Assembly (NCBI RefSeq): GCF_021354595.1
Contig: NZ_JADWYJ010000005.1
Location: 372,001-436,000, forward strand
Origin: Maribellus sp. CM-23
Lineage (GTDB): Bacteria; Bacteroidota; Bacteroidia; Bacteroidales; Prolixibacteraceae
Direction: 5' to 3'
DNA length: 64,000 nt
Under the pieces are notes generated by a model. That model was not told where the DNA came from and did no database searches. It was given only the letters and a program-made list of their open reading frames with translations. The translations under genes were made by a program, and so were the position numbers. Shown one piece after another: positions 9,471-17,583 of the stretch. How positions within the stretch are numbered: the stretch's first letter is position 1; every line of letters begins with the position of its first letter.

Positions 9471-10160
9471 TCATTTGCTGACTACAACTTCTTTGATTCT
9501 TTTAGCCGGATTCAGGAATATCAGGAATAAAACACCGGTAAGTGCCAGTTCGTGCAGTTCACTTTCTTTTTTCATCTGGATCAATGTGAGAACGGCTGTG
9601 TTGGTTACAAAAAACATAATAATGTGGTGAAGTCTCGGAACGGGAACTCCAAAATCAACCACCAGTTTTCGGATGGATTTTATTTTCCAGGTAAGAAGCG
9701 GAAGGAGAACAAAGTAAGAAACCAGCGCCACAAACATCAGCTTGGAGAAAATCAGGATGTTCAGATCCACTCCGTCGATTTTAAGGTTGTGCAGGTTGGT
9801 TTCGCCCTGGTAGTTGTTGGCCATAAAATATTCGCCCGATTGGATGCCAAAAATTCGTTGTCCCCACGAAATTTCTTCGCCGCAACCAAAAATAAACACC
9901 AGGCAAGCCAGTGTGTAAAAGAGAACCTGCTTTTTGTCGGCTCGTTTTAGGGCTTTTACTGCATTTATGCCAAGCAGTATGGCGCAAAGTATCAGGAAAA
10001 GAGCTGTCAGGTATTCCACCCAGCCGTCTTCGCGAACTACATGGAGAAAGGCATCAAAGCCGCCTTCCATTGCTTTTATTTTGGCATAAGCAATAAACCA
10101 AACTATGATTCCCAAAACAATAATGTCGGTGATTAAAAACCCTGATATCTTTTTCTTCAT
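9471..10160 (-). CDS. Unknown multi-spanning membrane protein with GEEISWGQRIF motif (copy 2)
   Basis: This is a 229-residue paralogue of the protein at 6799-7455. Shared blocks run from CGEEISWGQRIFGIQ through YFMANN, QGETNLHNL and LNILIFSK (residues about 92-139), with invariant Glu95/Glu96, His124 and the EDG..E..TAL block near residue 44. Hydrophobic segments lie near 8-27, 49-68, 79-93, 138-158, 174-192 and 206-222. Outside the core the two copies differ widely, so the duplication is old or the copies arrived separately. It is transcribed towards the kinase-like gene. A divergent glycosyltransferase starts 200 bases beyond its start codon. Family and function are not known to me. Confidence 0.75.
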   Translation of the reverse strand: MKKKISGFLITDIIVLGIIVWFIAYAKIKAMEGGFDAFLHVVREDGWVEYLTALFLILCAILLGINAVKALKRADKKQVLFYTLACLVFIFGCGEEISWGQRIFGIQSGEYFMANNYQGETNLHNLKIDGVDLNILIFSKLMFVALVSYFVLLPLLTWKIKSIRKLVVDFGVPVPRLHHIIMFFVTNTAVLTLIQMKKESELHELALTGVLFLIFLNPAKRIKEVVVSK

Positions 10161-10361
10161 CTTGTTGAATTTTTGTAATTAAGGAATAAAGTGCGCGCTG
10201 CTGTCGTGCTGCTTTCCGTATGACAGAATGAAAAACTGCATGATCTGTTGGCATTTGTATCTGTCAAAAAAAATAGCATGCCCGTTTCATTTCAGCGTTT
10301 AATTGTAAATTGCGCCAAAATTAAGATTTTTATTATTCGGAAGCTATTTGAAATTACCAAT

Positions 10362-11999
10362 ATGGCAAAAGATCGTTATTTTATCCTTACCATCGCAATT
10401 TTAGTACTTTTAGTTATTATCTCGTCGCTGCCCGTGCCCTTGCTGGTGAATGCTGCTAAGTATGCCCAGGTGGGGCGTGAGATTCTGGTGAACGGAGACT
10501 GGATCAACCTGACGATCGGAGGTGCCCCATACGATCAGAAACCACCGATGTTGTTTTGGTTGGCAGCCACTACTTTTAGTATTTTTGGTTTGTCGGTTTC
10601 GGCCTACAAAATTTCGGTTCTGTTGGTTTCGCTGATTGGTGTTTATTCTACTTTTCGCCTGGGGCGCTTGTTTTACGGAAAAGAAACCGGTTTTCTGGCG
10701 GCACTTTTCTGGATGACTTCGCTTGGCTATCTTCATTTTCACAACGATGTTCATACCGATACCATGCTGGTGTCGTTTGTGGTTTTCTCGGTATGGCAAT
10801 TTATGGCTTATTTCAAAGAGCGAAAATGGCACCAGTTTGTATTGGGGGCTGTAGGTGTTGGTTTATCGATGCTGACCAAGGGGCCTGTTGGTATGCTGAT
10901 TCCTGCTTTTGCCGTGGGTGCCAGTTTGGTGGTGCACAAGCAATGGCGCGATGTTTTTAACCTCAGGTGGATTGTTGCGGCGGTAATTGTTGCAATTATT
11001 ATTATTCCTGCACTGCTGGGTTTGTTTCGCCAGTTTGGGCTGGAGGGAATCAAGTTTTATTTCTGGACCAATAACATGGGACGCGTAACCGGTTCTTACC
11101 AGGGTACGAACACCGACTACTCTTTTTACATTCATACTTCCATGTACATGTTGTTGCCGTGGACTGTGTTTATGATTGTAGCCATGTTTAATGAAATTAA
11201 AAGTCTTGTGAAGCTGAAAAAGGCAGATATAAATGCGGTTGAGGTGGCGAATATTGCAGCGGTGGTTTTCTTTTTGGGGATACTGAGCGTTGCCCGGCAA
11301 AAAAATCCGCACTACATGTTGAGTGCGATTCCATTCCTTTTTATCATAACAGCGAAGTGGACCGTTCGTATTTTCGGGGAAGAGCAGTTTGCCAAAAAAG
11401 CAAAAGTGATTTCAGTTATTAATAAAGTAATAGCGTTGCTGTTTTTTACGTTGATTCCGTTTATGGCCGCATTCTTCTTCCCGGAAACAAGGATCATTTA
11501 CTGGGTAATTGTGGTCACTCTTTTTGCATTGGTTGTTTTCCTGGCATTTCGGAAAGCAAACCTGAAAAAACAGGTGCAGATATTGCTTTTGGCCTCTTCG
11601 GCTCTTTTGTTTACCATTAACTATAATATGCTCCCGAATATGTGTAAGTACGATACTTCGATGGAGGCCGCTGAAATTTTTAATAAAATGGCCGAGCCGG
11701 GAGCAACGCTCAATATCTATGGTCAGGAAGCCCGTTTGTGGGAGTTGTTGTTGTACTCCGACTCGTATGGTGGATTTTTGCAAACAAGAGAAATGCTGGA
11801 TGACTTTTTGCCACATCCGGGAGCGTGGCTTTATACTTCAGAATCGGGTTACAAAGAGCTCCAGGAAATGGGGCTGAATATGGAGGTGGCTCACGAATTT
11901 ACCGAGCATCGAAAAGTAACCAGCCAGTCGATTAATTTTCTTAATCCCAACAAACGGGCCTCCAGGTTTCAAAAAATGTACCTGGTTATTTTGAGGTAG
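10362..11999 (+). CDS. ArnT/PMT-type membrane glycosyltransferase
   Basis: It is a GT-C fold, dolichyl/undecaprenyl-phosphate-sugar-dependent transferase of the ArnT-PMT superfamily, 545 residues with about 11-12 membrane spans. ATG 10362 (MAKDRYFILTIAILVL) puts the first span at the usual place; the open frame continues upstream to 10248, but that part does not look coding. Family marks are KYAQVGREIL, DQKPPMLFW near residue 60 and HNDVHTDTML near residue 130. At the first periplasmic loop the usual D/E-x-x-x-Y-A motif reads VNAAKYA, so an Asn stands where the catalytic Asp normally lies. A soluble C-terminal part starts near residue 430. Such enzymes add sugars to lipid A or other envelope lipids; the acceptor here is unknown. 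It runs divergently from the copy 2 membrane protein. Confidence 0.8.
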   Translation: MAKDRYFILTIAILVLLVIISSLPVPLLVNAAKYAQVGREILVNGDWINLTIGGAPYDQKPPMLFWLAATTFSIFGLSVSAYKISVLLVSLIGVYSTFRLGRLFYGKETGFLAALFWMTSLGYLHFHNDVHTDTMLVSFVVFSVWQFMAYFKERKWHQFVLGAVGVGLSMLTKGPVGMLIPAFAVGASLVVHKQWRDVFNLRWIVAAVIVAIIIIPALLGLFRQFGLEGIKFYFWTNNMGRVTGSYQGTNTDYSFYIHTSMYMLLPWTVFMIVAMFNEIKSLVKLKKADINAVEVANIAAVVFFLGILSVARQKNPHYMLSAIPFLFIITAKWTVRIFGEEQFAKKAKVISVINKVIALLFFTLIPFMAAFFFPETRIIYWVIVVTLFALVVFLAFRKANLKKQVQILLLASSALLFTINYNMLPNMCKYDTSMEAAEIFNKMAEPGATLNIYGQEARLWELLLYSDSYGGFLQTREMLDDFLPHPGAWLYTSESGYKELQEMGLNMEVAHEFTEHRKVTSQSINFLNPNKRASRFQKMYLVILR

Positions 12000-12010
12000 T
12001 TTGTTGAAAT

Positions 12011-12056
12011 AACGACTTTTATTGGTGTGTATCCGGTCGCTGTGGCGAGTCGTTTT
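12011..12056 (+). terminator. Possible terminator after the glycosyltransferase
   Basis: AACGACT at 12011-12017 pairs with AGTCGTT at 12048-12054, followed by two more T. The 30-base loop is long, so this is a weak candidate, but it lies just after the stop at 11999. Confidence 0.3.
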
Positions 12057-12111
12057 AATCCACTTTGTTTTTATCTACCCCTGCTGTTTTGCATGAAGGG
12101 GAAAATCTTCA

Positions 12112-12390
12112 TCTGCTATAAGATAGCCCCTATCTTATGTCAGAGAACGTCTCGCTGACGGGGTAGAACCAATATCTTTTGTAAAAGAGACCTCCTCTTT
12201 TATCAGATAGCCGCCATCGGGCGGGGGAGAATGATTCTCTGATGGAAGATCGCCTTTGTCTTATGTAAGAGAAAGTGTGTCGGGCGGGGTAGAGGCATTA
12301 TCTTCTATAAGATAGCTCTTGTCTTTTGGCAGATGGCTCTTCTCGGGTAAGCGAAAATCATTCTCTGATGGAAGATGGCTTTCCTCTTTT
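12112..12390. repeat. Nested hairpin repeat, about 63-bp unit in a 126-bp period
   Basis: Segments 126 bases apart match closely. ATTCTCTGATGGAAGAT occurs at 12234-12250 and 12360-12376. TCTTATGT followed by AGAGAA or AAGAGAA occurs at 12133 and 12259. GGGGTAGA also recurs 126 bases apart. Related sub-units start near 12112, 12176, 12238, 12303 and 12364, giving a half period of about 63. Sub-units tend to be self-complementary: ATAAGATAG (12118-12126) pairs with CTATCTTAT (12130-12138) around CCC, and TAAAAGAG (12182-12189) pairs with CTCTTTTA (12195-12202). There is no coding frame. It is not CRISPR-like, because the units are too long, degenerate and palindromic. Function unknown. Confidence 0.75.
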
Positions 12391-12941
12391 TATCCTGACA
12401 CCTGAAGTTTTGTTTGGGAATGATGAAGTAAAAAGTTCCATCTTAGTTACGACGCAGAACTCTTAACGGACGCAAAATAACTTTTTGCGCAGCTGTTGCA
12501 ATTTATGCCCTAGGCAGCTGGCTTTTTCCGGTAACCCTTTAATCTGGATTTACGCATATTCCTCTGATCGATTCTTTCGGGCAGACAGTCTTTTCGGACT
12601 GTCTTTCTTTTCGTATCTACTGTTTTATAGGTCGGCTTAATCGTGCTTAATGTCGGCATAAGTATGTCTTTGTGTCAAAAAGGTATTCTGTAGTCTATTT
12701 GTGTATCAAAAAGAAATCAAATCGAGTCTATCGTTAATAATTTGTTAAGTGATGTGCTTGTTTTATTTTAAATGGGGGTGTGTGCTTTCAAAAATGTATT
12801 CTTTTGAAGTATCGATTAAAAATAAAGGGGGTTAATTCTGATAAAGGATAAAAAATAGAATATGTACCTTTTAAAATGTGGGGGTATTTCGATTTTGAAT
12901 AAAAATATTGACAATAAGTTTAACTTTTAATTTTTACCACT
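12391..12941. other. Gene-free region upstream of the ammonium operon
   Basis: About 550 bases with no supported coding frame. It holds the hairpin at 12583-12604. The last 250 bases are very AT-rich, as expected for a promoter region. No sigma-54 type GG-N10-GC promoter was recognised, and I could not fix a -7 box with confidence. The stretch 12420-12612 could encode a small RNA ending at the hairpin, but nothing identifies a family. Confidence 0.4.
12583..12612 (+). terminator. Intrinsic terminator-like hairpin
   Basis: AGACAGTC (12583-12590) pairs perfectly with GACTGTCT (12597-12604) around TTTTCG, followed by the pyrimidine run TTCTTTTC. It is a good rho-independent terminator on the plus strand, yet the nearest upstream plus-strand gene ends almost 600 bases earlier. 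That suggests an unannotated transcript between them. Confidence 0.55.
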
Positions 12942-13631
12942 ATGAAAAAGACACTACTCATTGCTGTAAGTATGTTATTGCTTTTTGCCTATACGGCGCC
13001 GGCTCTAAAAGCCCAGGAGGTTGATGCAGGTTTGGATATCTACAGCAGCTACGTTTGGAGGGGGATTAAATTTGGCGAAGGCGCAGCTTTTCAGCCTTAT
13101 GTTGAATTCAGTGTAGCTGGTTTTGCCCTGGGAGCCTGGGGTTCTTATTGTGTTTCGGATAATGAAGCTGCCGAAGCCGATTTGTATGCAAGCTACGGAT
13201 TTGATCTGGGAGAAAATGCTTCGCTGAGCTTAACCATTACCGACTACTATTTTCCGGGGACAACCAGTGAACCAACCTCGTGGACAGATGGCGACAATCA
13301 TTATTTTGAACCCATGGTTGGCCTTGGCTTGGGGCCTGTAAGCTTAACTGCTGCCTACATGTTTTACGACGGTGCGGGGAAAAACGGAGATGCTTCGGGC
13401 GATCTTTACCTCGAAGCAGGCGTAACTGCCGGTCCTGTAGATCTCGCACTGGGCGGCGGAACCGGGCAATACTCGATGAAAGATGATGCGGGTTTTGATA
13501 TCTGTAACATCAGTGTTTCAACCTCGAAAGAAATTAAAATCACCGACAGTTTCTCTCTTCCGCTTTCGGGAGCCGTCATTTTAAATCCTTCGTATGAGTC
13601 CTTTCACATTGTTGTAGGTATCTCTCTGTAA
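12942..13631 (+). CDS. Outer-membrane beta-barrel protein, Gcw_chp/TIGR02001-like
   Basis: A 229-residue exported protein. Residues 1-24 are a signal peptide (MKKTLLIAVSMLLLFAYTAP then ALKAQ). The mature start, VDAGLDIYSSYVWRGIKFGE, matches the Gcw_chp pattern of D-x-Y-x-S-x-Y-V-W-R-G. Alternating polar and aromatic strands with a final hydrophobic strand, FHIVVGISL, fit a small outer-membrane barrel. It lies 54 bases upstream of the P-II gene and 24 bases separate that from amtB, all on the plus strand, so an operon is likely. A role in passing nitrogen compounds across the outer membrane is inference from that context. Confidence 0.75.
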   Translation: MKKTLLIAVSMLLLFAYTAPALKAQEVDAGLDIYSSYVWRGIKFGEGAAFQPYVEFSVAGFALGAWGSYCVSDNEAAEADLYASYGFDLGENASLSLTITDYYFPGTTSEPTSWTDGDNHYFEPMVGLGLGPVSLTAAYMFYDGAGKNGDASGDLYLEAGVTAGPVDLALGGGTGQYSMKDDAGFDICNISVSTSKEIKITDSFSLPLSGAVILNPSYESFHIVVGISL

Positions 13632-13685
13632 GAATCAAAGGCTCTGAAATTACGTGACTTGCGGTTCAAACTAAAATAAAAAACG

Positions 13686-14042
13686 ATGAAAAAAATTGAA
13701 GCGATTATACGCAAAACAAAATTCGAAGAAGTAAAAGAGGCCTTGTACGAAGCAGGCATCGAGTTCTTCTCTTTCTGGGATGTAAGAGGTATTGGCCAGG
13801 CCCGCGAAGGTCGGGTTTACCGCGGTGTTGTATACGACACCAGTACAATAGAACGCACCAAGCTGGAGATTATCGTGCGCGACAAGAATGTGGATAAAAC
13901 CATTTCCGCCATTCTGAGTGCCGCCAGGACCGGTGAAATTGGCGACGGGAAGATTTTTATTCTGCCCATCGAAGAATCGTACCGGATCAGAACCGGTGAA
14001 GAGGGCGACGAGTCGCTTTACATCAAAGGAAAAGAGGAGTAG
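13686..14042 (+). CDS. glnK: P-II nitrogen regulatory protein
   Basis: This 118-residue cytoplasmic trimer senses 2-oxoglutarate and ATP/ADP and gates AmtB. It opens MKKIEAIIRKTKFEEVKEAL as P-II proteins do. The T-loop spans residues 37-55, with Gln38 (2-oxoglutarate contact in the family) and GRVYRGVVYD, where Tyr50 corresponds to the tyrosine uridylylated in enterobacteria. The B-loop is TGEIGDGKIFI near residues 80-90. It lacks the longer T-loop of some NifI types. It lies directly upstream of amtB, hence the glnK rather than glnB assignment. Whether the tyrosine is modified here is unknown; no glnD is in the window. Confidence 0.93.
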   Translation: MKKIEAIIRKTKFEEVKEALYEAGIEFFSFWDVRGIGQAREGRVYRGVVYDTSTIERTKLEIIVRDKNVDKTISAILSAARTGEIGDGKIFILPIEESYRIRTGEEGDESLYIKGKEE

Positions 14043-14065
14043 TAACTGAAAAAAATTAGACGATC

Positions 14066-15298
14066 ATGGAAGAAACTTTACAAGGCCTGCAAATAGGTCT
14101 CGACAATATGTGGTTATTGATTGCCGGATTTCTGGTGATGTTTATGCAACCCGGGTTTGCAATGGTGGAGGCTGGTTTTACCCGCTCGAAAAACACCGCA
14201 AACATTCTGATGAAAAACTTAATGGACTTTTCAATTGGGTCCCTGTTGTACTGGATTATCGGTTTTACACTGATGTATGGCGATTCAATCGGTGGTTTTG
14301 TGGGCATGCCCGACCTGTTTTTTATGAGCGATGGTTTTGGCGACAATTATGCCGATTATTCCGATCTGTTTTTTCAGACTGTGTTTTGTGCCACTGCCGC
14401 AACCATCGTGTCAGGAGCCATGGCCGAGCGCACCGAATTTAAATCGTACCTGATTTTTACCATCGTGGTTTCGGTGCTTATTTACCCCGTTTCGGGACAC
14501 TGGACCTGGGGTGGCGGATGGTTAAGCCAGCTTGGTTTTCACGATTTTGCCGGGTCGTCCATTGTGCACTCGGTAGGGGGCTGGATTGGATTGGCCGGAG
14601 CGGCCATGATCGGCCCGCGTCTCGGGAAGTACGGAAAAGATGGAAAAGTAAACGCCATTCCGGGGCACAACCTTACTTTGGGGGCGCTGGGGGTATTTAT
14701 CCTTTGGTTTGGCTGGTTTGGGTTTAACCCGGGCTCGCAGCTGGCTGCCGCCGGTACCGAAAATGCCGTAGCCATCGGTCATATTGCCGTTACTACCAAC
14801 CTGGCAGCTGCTGCCGGGGCGGTTACCGCCATGATTGTGGCCTGGTTCCGTTACAAGCGTCCTACTTTGTCGCTTTCGCTAAACGGCGCTTTGGCAGGCC
14901 TGGTGGCAATTACCGCCGGTTGCGATGCCGTTAACCCGGAGGGAGCGGTAATGATCGGTATTATTGCCGGTTTTATTTTACCATTTGTCGTAGAATTCTT
15001 CGATAAAATAATAAGGGTCGACGATCCTGTAGGTGCCGTTTCGGTACACGGCGTTTGTGGTGCTTTTGGTACTCTGGCCGTTGGATTGTTTTCGACTTCC
15101 GAAGGTTTGTTCTATGGGCACGGAGCAAAATTGCTGGGTGTTCAGGCAATTGGAGTGCTTACCTTTTTTGTGTGGGCATTCGGTATGGGATTGATTCTGT
15201 TCTTCGTCCTGAAGAAAGCAAATATCTTGCGCGTTTCTAAGCGCATTGAAGAAGAGGGCCTCGATGTATACGAGCATGGTGAGAGTGCCTACAACTAA
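14066..15298 (+). CDS. amtB: Ammonium transporter
   Basis: An 11-span trimeric inner-membrane ammonium channel of 410 residues. It starts at ATG 14066 without a cleavable signal peptide. Conserved parts are GFAMVEAGFTRSKNTANIL, FCATAATIVSGAMAERTEF with the phenylalanine gate, the aspartate of HDFAGSSIVHSVGG with the first pore histidine, and GAVSVHGVCGAFGTLAVGL with the second. The C-terminal tail (RVSKRIEEEGLDVYEHGESA) carries the LDxxxHGE type element that contacts P-II. It follows glnK by 23 bases and is closed by a strong terminator. Ammonium taken up here would feed GltBD and glutamine synthetase. Confidence 0.96.
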   Translation: MEETLQGLQIGLDNMWLLIAGFLVMFMQPGFAMVEAGFTRSKNTANILMKNLMDFSIGSLLYWIIGFTLMYGDSIGGFVGMPDLFFMSDGFGDNYADYSDLFFQTVFCATAATIVSGAMAERTEFKSYLIFTIVVSVLIYPVSGHWTWGGGWLSQLGFHDFAGSSIVHSVGGWIGLAGAAMIGPRLGKYGKDGKVNAIPGHNLTLGALGVFILWFGWFGFNPGSQLAAAGTENAVAIGHIAVTTNLAAAAGAVTAMIVAWFRYKRPTLSLSLNGALAGLVAITAGCDAVNPEGAVMIGIIAGFILPFVVEFFDKIIRVDDPVGAVSVHGVCGAFGTLAVGLFSTSEGLFYGHGAKLLGVQAIGVLTFFVWAFGMGLILFFVLKKANILRVSKRIEEEGLDVYEHGESAYN

Positions 15299-15335
15299 TC
15301 TTCTTCAGCTTTTAAGTCTGTAGCTGTCTGTTTAT

Positions 15336-15361
15336 GGCCCCGCCAGCGGGCGGGGCCTTTT
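15336..15361 (+). terminator. Rho-independent terminator of the P-II/amtB operon
   Basis: GGCCCCGCC (15336-15344) pairs perfectly with GGCGGGGCC (15349-15357) around AGCG, followed by TTTT. It lies 37 bases after the amtB stop. Confidence 0.9.
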
Positions 15362-15998
15362 CCCAAACTATCACAAAAGAGAATAAACATAACCTAACAA
15401 TTATTATATTTTTTCATATTCAATTAAGGTCAAGGGGAGTTAGTTTAGTTAGATTAAAAGAAGGATGAACCGGTTGTCGCAAGGCAGCCGGTTCTTTGCT
15501 GAATGCATTGTATCCCAGAGGTGAAAATTCGGGATGTTTAGTGTTGCTGTATTTTGCTCGTAGCGCTTCTTCTTTGTCCCCATTCAGGGGGACGAGGAAT
15601 TCCGGAGGCTCTGACGACGGAATGACGGAGGGGGTGAGGCGGTCACAGTAATTAGTTGTCGTTTTTAGTTTGAAGAGAAGCCGTTCTTTCAATAATGTTT
15701 GGCAGTAGCCTGCGGCTCAAAACTTCATCATTCTTCAATCGTTAATCGATATTCTTCATTCAATTGCTGTCTGCTCGTAACTCACGGCTCAAAGCTCATT
15801 CTGCAATTTAACCATTTTTCAGTTTAGCAATAGCCCGAAGCTGATGGCTCAACGCTCAAAGCTTTCTTTTTATGGTCGCATCACAACTTCAGTTTAAAAG
15901 CGATTTAATTCCCTCGATTTGTTGATAAATAAAATAAGTTTCTGGTGGGTAAAGCTGACCGATCGTTATTTTTGCTGACTCAAAAAATCTGAAAGATC
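15362..15998. other. Gene-free region with degenerate intergenic repeats
   Basis: This 640-base gap holds the repeat at 15573-15650 and, at about 15700-15875, short runs built from GGCTCAAAGCTC-like words (CTCACGGCTCAAAGCTC, GATGGCTCAACGCTC). These recur near 20.8 and 22.5 kb. The open frames here are not gene-like. GTTATTTTTGC at 15965-15975 just upstream of the DUF4494 gene could be its -7 region. Confidence 0.5.
15573..15650. repeat. Dispersed palindromic intergenic repeat, copy A
   Basis: About 78 bases with two hairpins: GTCCCC with GGGGGAC, and TTCCG with CGGAA, then the tail ATGACGGAGGGGGTG. A close second copy lies at 20819-20900 in the same orientation. It is non-coding. The structure resembles REP or MITE-type elements. 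No transposase is nearby. Confidence 0.7.
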
Positions 15999-16649
15999 AT
16001 GATGCAGACCTGGTTCGAAAGCAAAGTAAAATACATGAAGGTTTCTGAAAGCGGAACCGAACAGATGGTAACCGAAAACTTCCTGCTGGATGCAGTTTCG
16101 TATACCGACGCCGAAACACGCATTATCCGTAAAATGCAGGAAATGGTACGGGGTGGCGAGTTTACGATTGTTGACATCAAGAAATCCAGGATTGCAGAAG
16201 TATTTCCTTTCGAAACCGGCGAGTGGTGGTTTAAGGCAACCATTAACCTGGTGACGGTTGACGAGGAAGCCGGGAAAGAGAAAAAGTTACGCACCAACTA
16301 CCTGATCATGGCGGACGATATTCGTGAGTCGCTCGACCGTTTGGATGAAAGCCTGAATTACCTCGTAATTCCTTACGTGGTTTCTGCGATGGCTGTTAGT
16401 ACCATTGTGGATGTGTTCCCTTACGAGCCAGCCGAATCGATGGTACCCCAAGGCTATGTGCCGGTGGAGAAAAAACCTGCAGCCAACCCAATCTTTACCA
16501 ACGGTGTAAATCCGTTTGAGGACGATACCGAGGAAGAGGTGTCGGGATCCGAAGAGGTATTCGCGGGCGACGATTTTAGGGAAGCTGCCGAGGCGCCGGA
16601 TACAGATGAACCGGAGCTTGAAGAGCCGGAAGCCGAAGAGGAAGAATAG
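15999..16649 (+). CDS. DUF4494 domain protein with acidic tail
   Basis: The 216-residue cytoplasmic protein starts MMQTWFESKVKYMKVSESG and contains VTENFLLDAVSYTDAETRII, which is the DUF4494 pattern found mainly in Bacteroidota. The domain covers residues about 4-150. The last 55 residues are disordered and strongly acidic (many Glu and Asp, ending EAEEEE). The function of the family is unknown. Two adjacent ATGs, at 15999 and 16002, are possible starts. It stands alone, facing the DUF6448 gene, with a shared hairpin between them. Confidence 0.8.
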   Translation: MMQTWFESKVKYMKVSESGTEQMVTENFLLDAVSYTDAETRIIRKMQEMVRGGEFTIVDIKKSRIAEVFPFETGEWWFKATINLVTVDEEAGKEKKLRTNYLIMADDIRESLDRLDESLNYLVIPYVVSAMAVSTIVDVFPYEPAESMVPQGYVPVEKKPAANPIFTNGVNPFEDDTEEEVSGSEEVFAGDDFREAAEAPDTDEPELEEPEAEEEE

Positions 16650-16722
16650 ATCGAATTTGCAAAGTAATATTCCTGCTGTTTTTTGTTCTGGCGGAGAAGG
16701 TATTGGGAGTCACTGACAAATG

Positions 16723-16753
16723 AGTAGTGATACCCTGTGCGGATATCACTACT
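16723..16753. terminator. Perfect 10-bp palindrome between convergent genes
   Basis: AGTAGTGATA (16723-16732) pairs with TATCACTACT (16744-16753) around an 11-base loop. It lies between two convergent stops, 16649 and 16786, so a bidirectional terminator is the simplest reading. It lacks a strong T run, so an operator or REP-like role is also possible. Confidence 0.5.
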
Positions 16754-16785
16754 ATCTGAAGTATTTGCTTTGATTTGTGAGAACC

Positions 16786-17430
16786 TCAATGCTGGTGCAT
16801 GTGCGCGCTGCCCTGTTCGAGGATACCGTGAAGCGCTTCCAGGGTATGAGTATAGTCGACATAAGCTTCCACGTATTGGCGGCCTTGTTCCGTCGATTCA
16901 TTTTTAACTTTCTCCAGTGCCGCCACCTTTTCGTATTTCTCCCTGATTACCTTCGCGGTATGCGTGTTTAGTTTTTCGAGAAGATTATCGATGCCGTTAT
17001 TTTTCAGGGCCTGATCGCTTAACTGCACAATTTTTTTGGTTGTTCCAGCTGATTTCAACCCGGTATAGGGTGCTCCTTCCGTTTCCCGGTGCAGCCTGAC
17101 AAGCGTTTCAAGAAAATGTTTTTCAACAATGTCATAAACCTCTTTGTCGCCGGATTTTAAAGCGTAAGTCTTTTCAAACAGGGATATAACTTCTTGTTCC
17201 TGCTCTTTGCTGATCCATTTCAGCACCAGGTTAACATTATTGGTTTCAAGTGCTTTTAAGGCATCTTTGATAGTTGGCCCGTCATAGGAGTCGCAATGTG
17301 CTGTTGACGAAAATGAACCAAATACCATTAACAGGAACACCATGACGCCCGACAGGATGGAGCGTACTTTTGAGTGGTTTTGTACATGCTTTGAGGCCGT
17401 TGCTTCCGGAGTAATTTCTTTTGCTTTCAT
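16786..17430 (-). CDS. DUF6448 family exported protein
   Basis: A 214-residue protein with a basic N-terminus and one hydrophobic segment at residues 24-44 (SILSGVMVFLLMVFGSF), read as a signal peptide or anchor. Directly after it comes AHCDSYDGPTIKDALKALET, the hallmark of DUF6448, a family I know only as uncharacterised. The rest is helical. The C-terminus ends in HMHQH, and with His45/Cys46 this hints at metal binding. No partner genes are adjacent; the divergent neighbour side carries an AraC-type regulator on the same strand about 150 bases away. Function unknown. Confidence 0.7.
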   Translation of the reverse strand: MKAKEITPEATASKHVQNHSKVRSILSGVMVFLLMVFGSFSSTAHCDSYDGPTIKDALKALETNNVNLVLKWISKEQEQEVISLFEKTYALKSGDKEVYDIVEKHFLETLVRLHRETEGAPYTGLKSAGTTKKIVQLSDQALKNNGIDNLLEKLNTHTAKVIREKYEKVAALEKVKNESTEQGRQYVEAYVDYTHTLEALHGILEQGSAHMHQH

Positions 17431-17583
17431 TGTAAATTGATTTTAGGATGTTGTTACCATACTTATTCGGAGTAAAAGTATGGAGCGGAAAATACCTGTG
17501 CGACCTACTTTGTAAGGTAGTACCTGTTATTCGTGGTTTGGAGTGATGATTTCAGTCTGGGGATAAAAATCAGCCATTTTCGG

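Noticed and set aside
12112-12390. Regularly spaced repeats, CRISPR considered
   Set aside because: Units are about 63 bp, degenerate and palindromic with no unique spacers and no cas genes nearby.
15420-15692. 90-codon open frame on the minus strand
   Set aside because: It runs through the palindromic repeat copy A, and its composition is that of the surrounding non-coding DNA.
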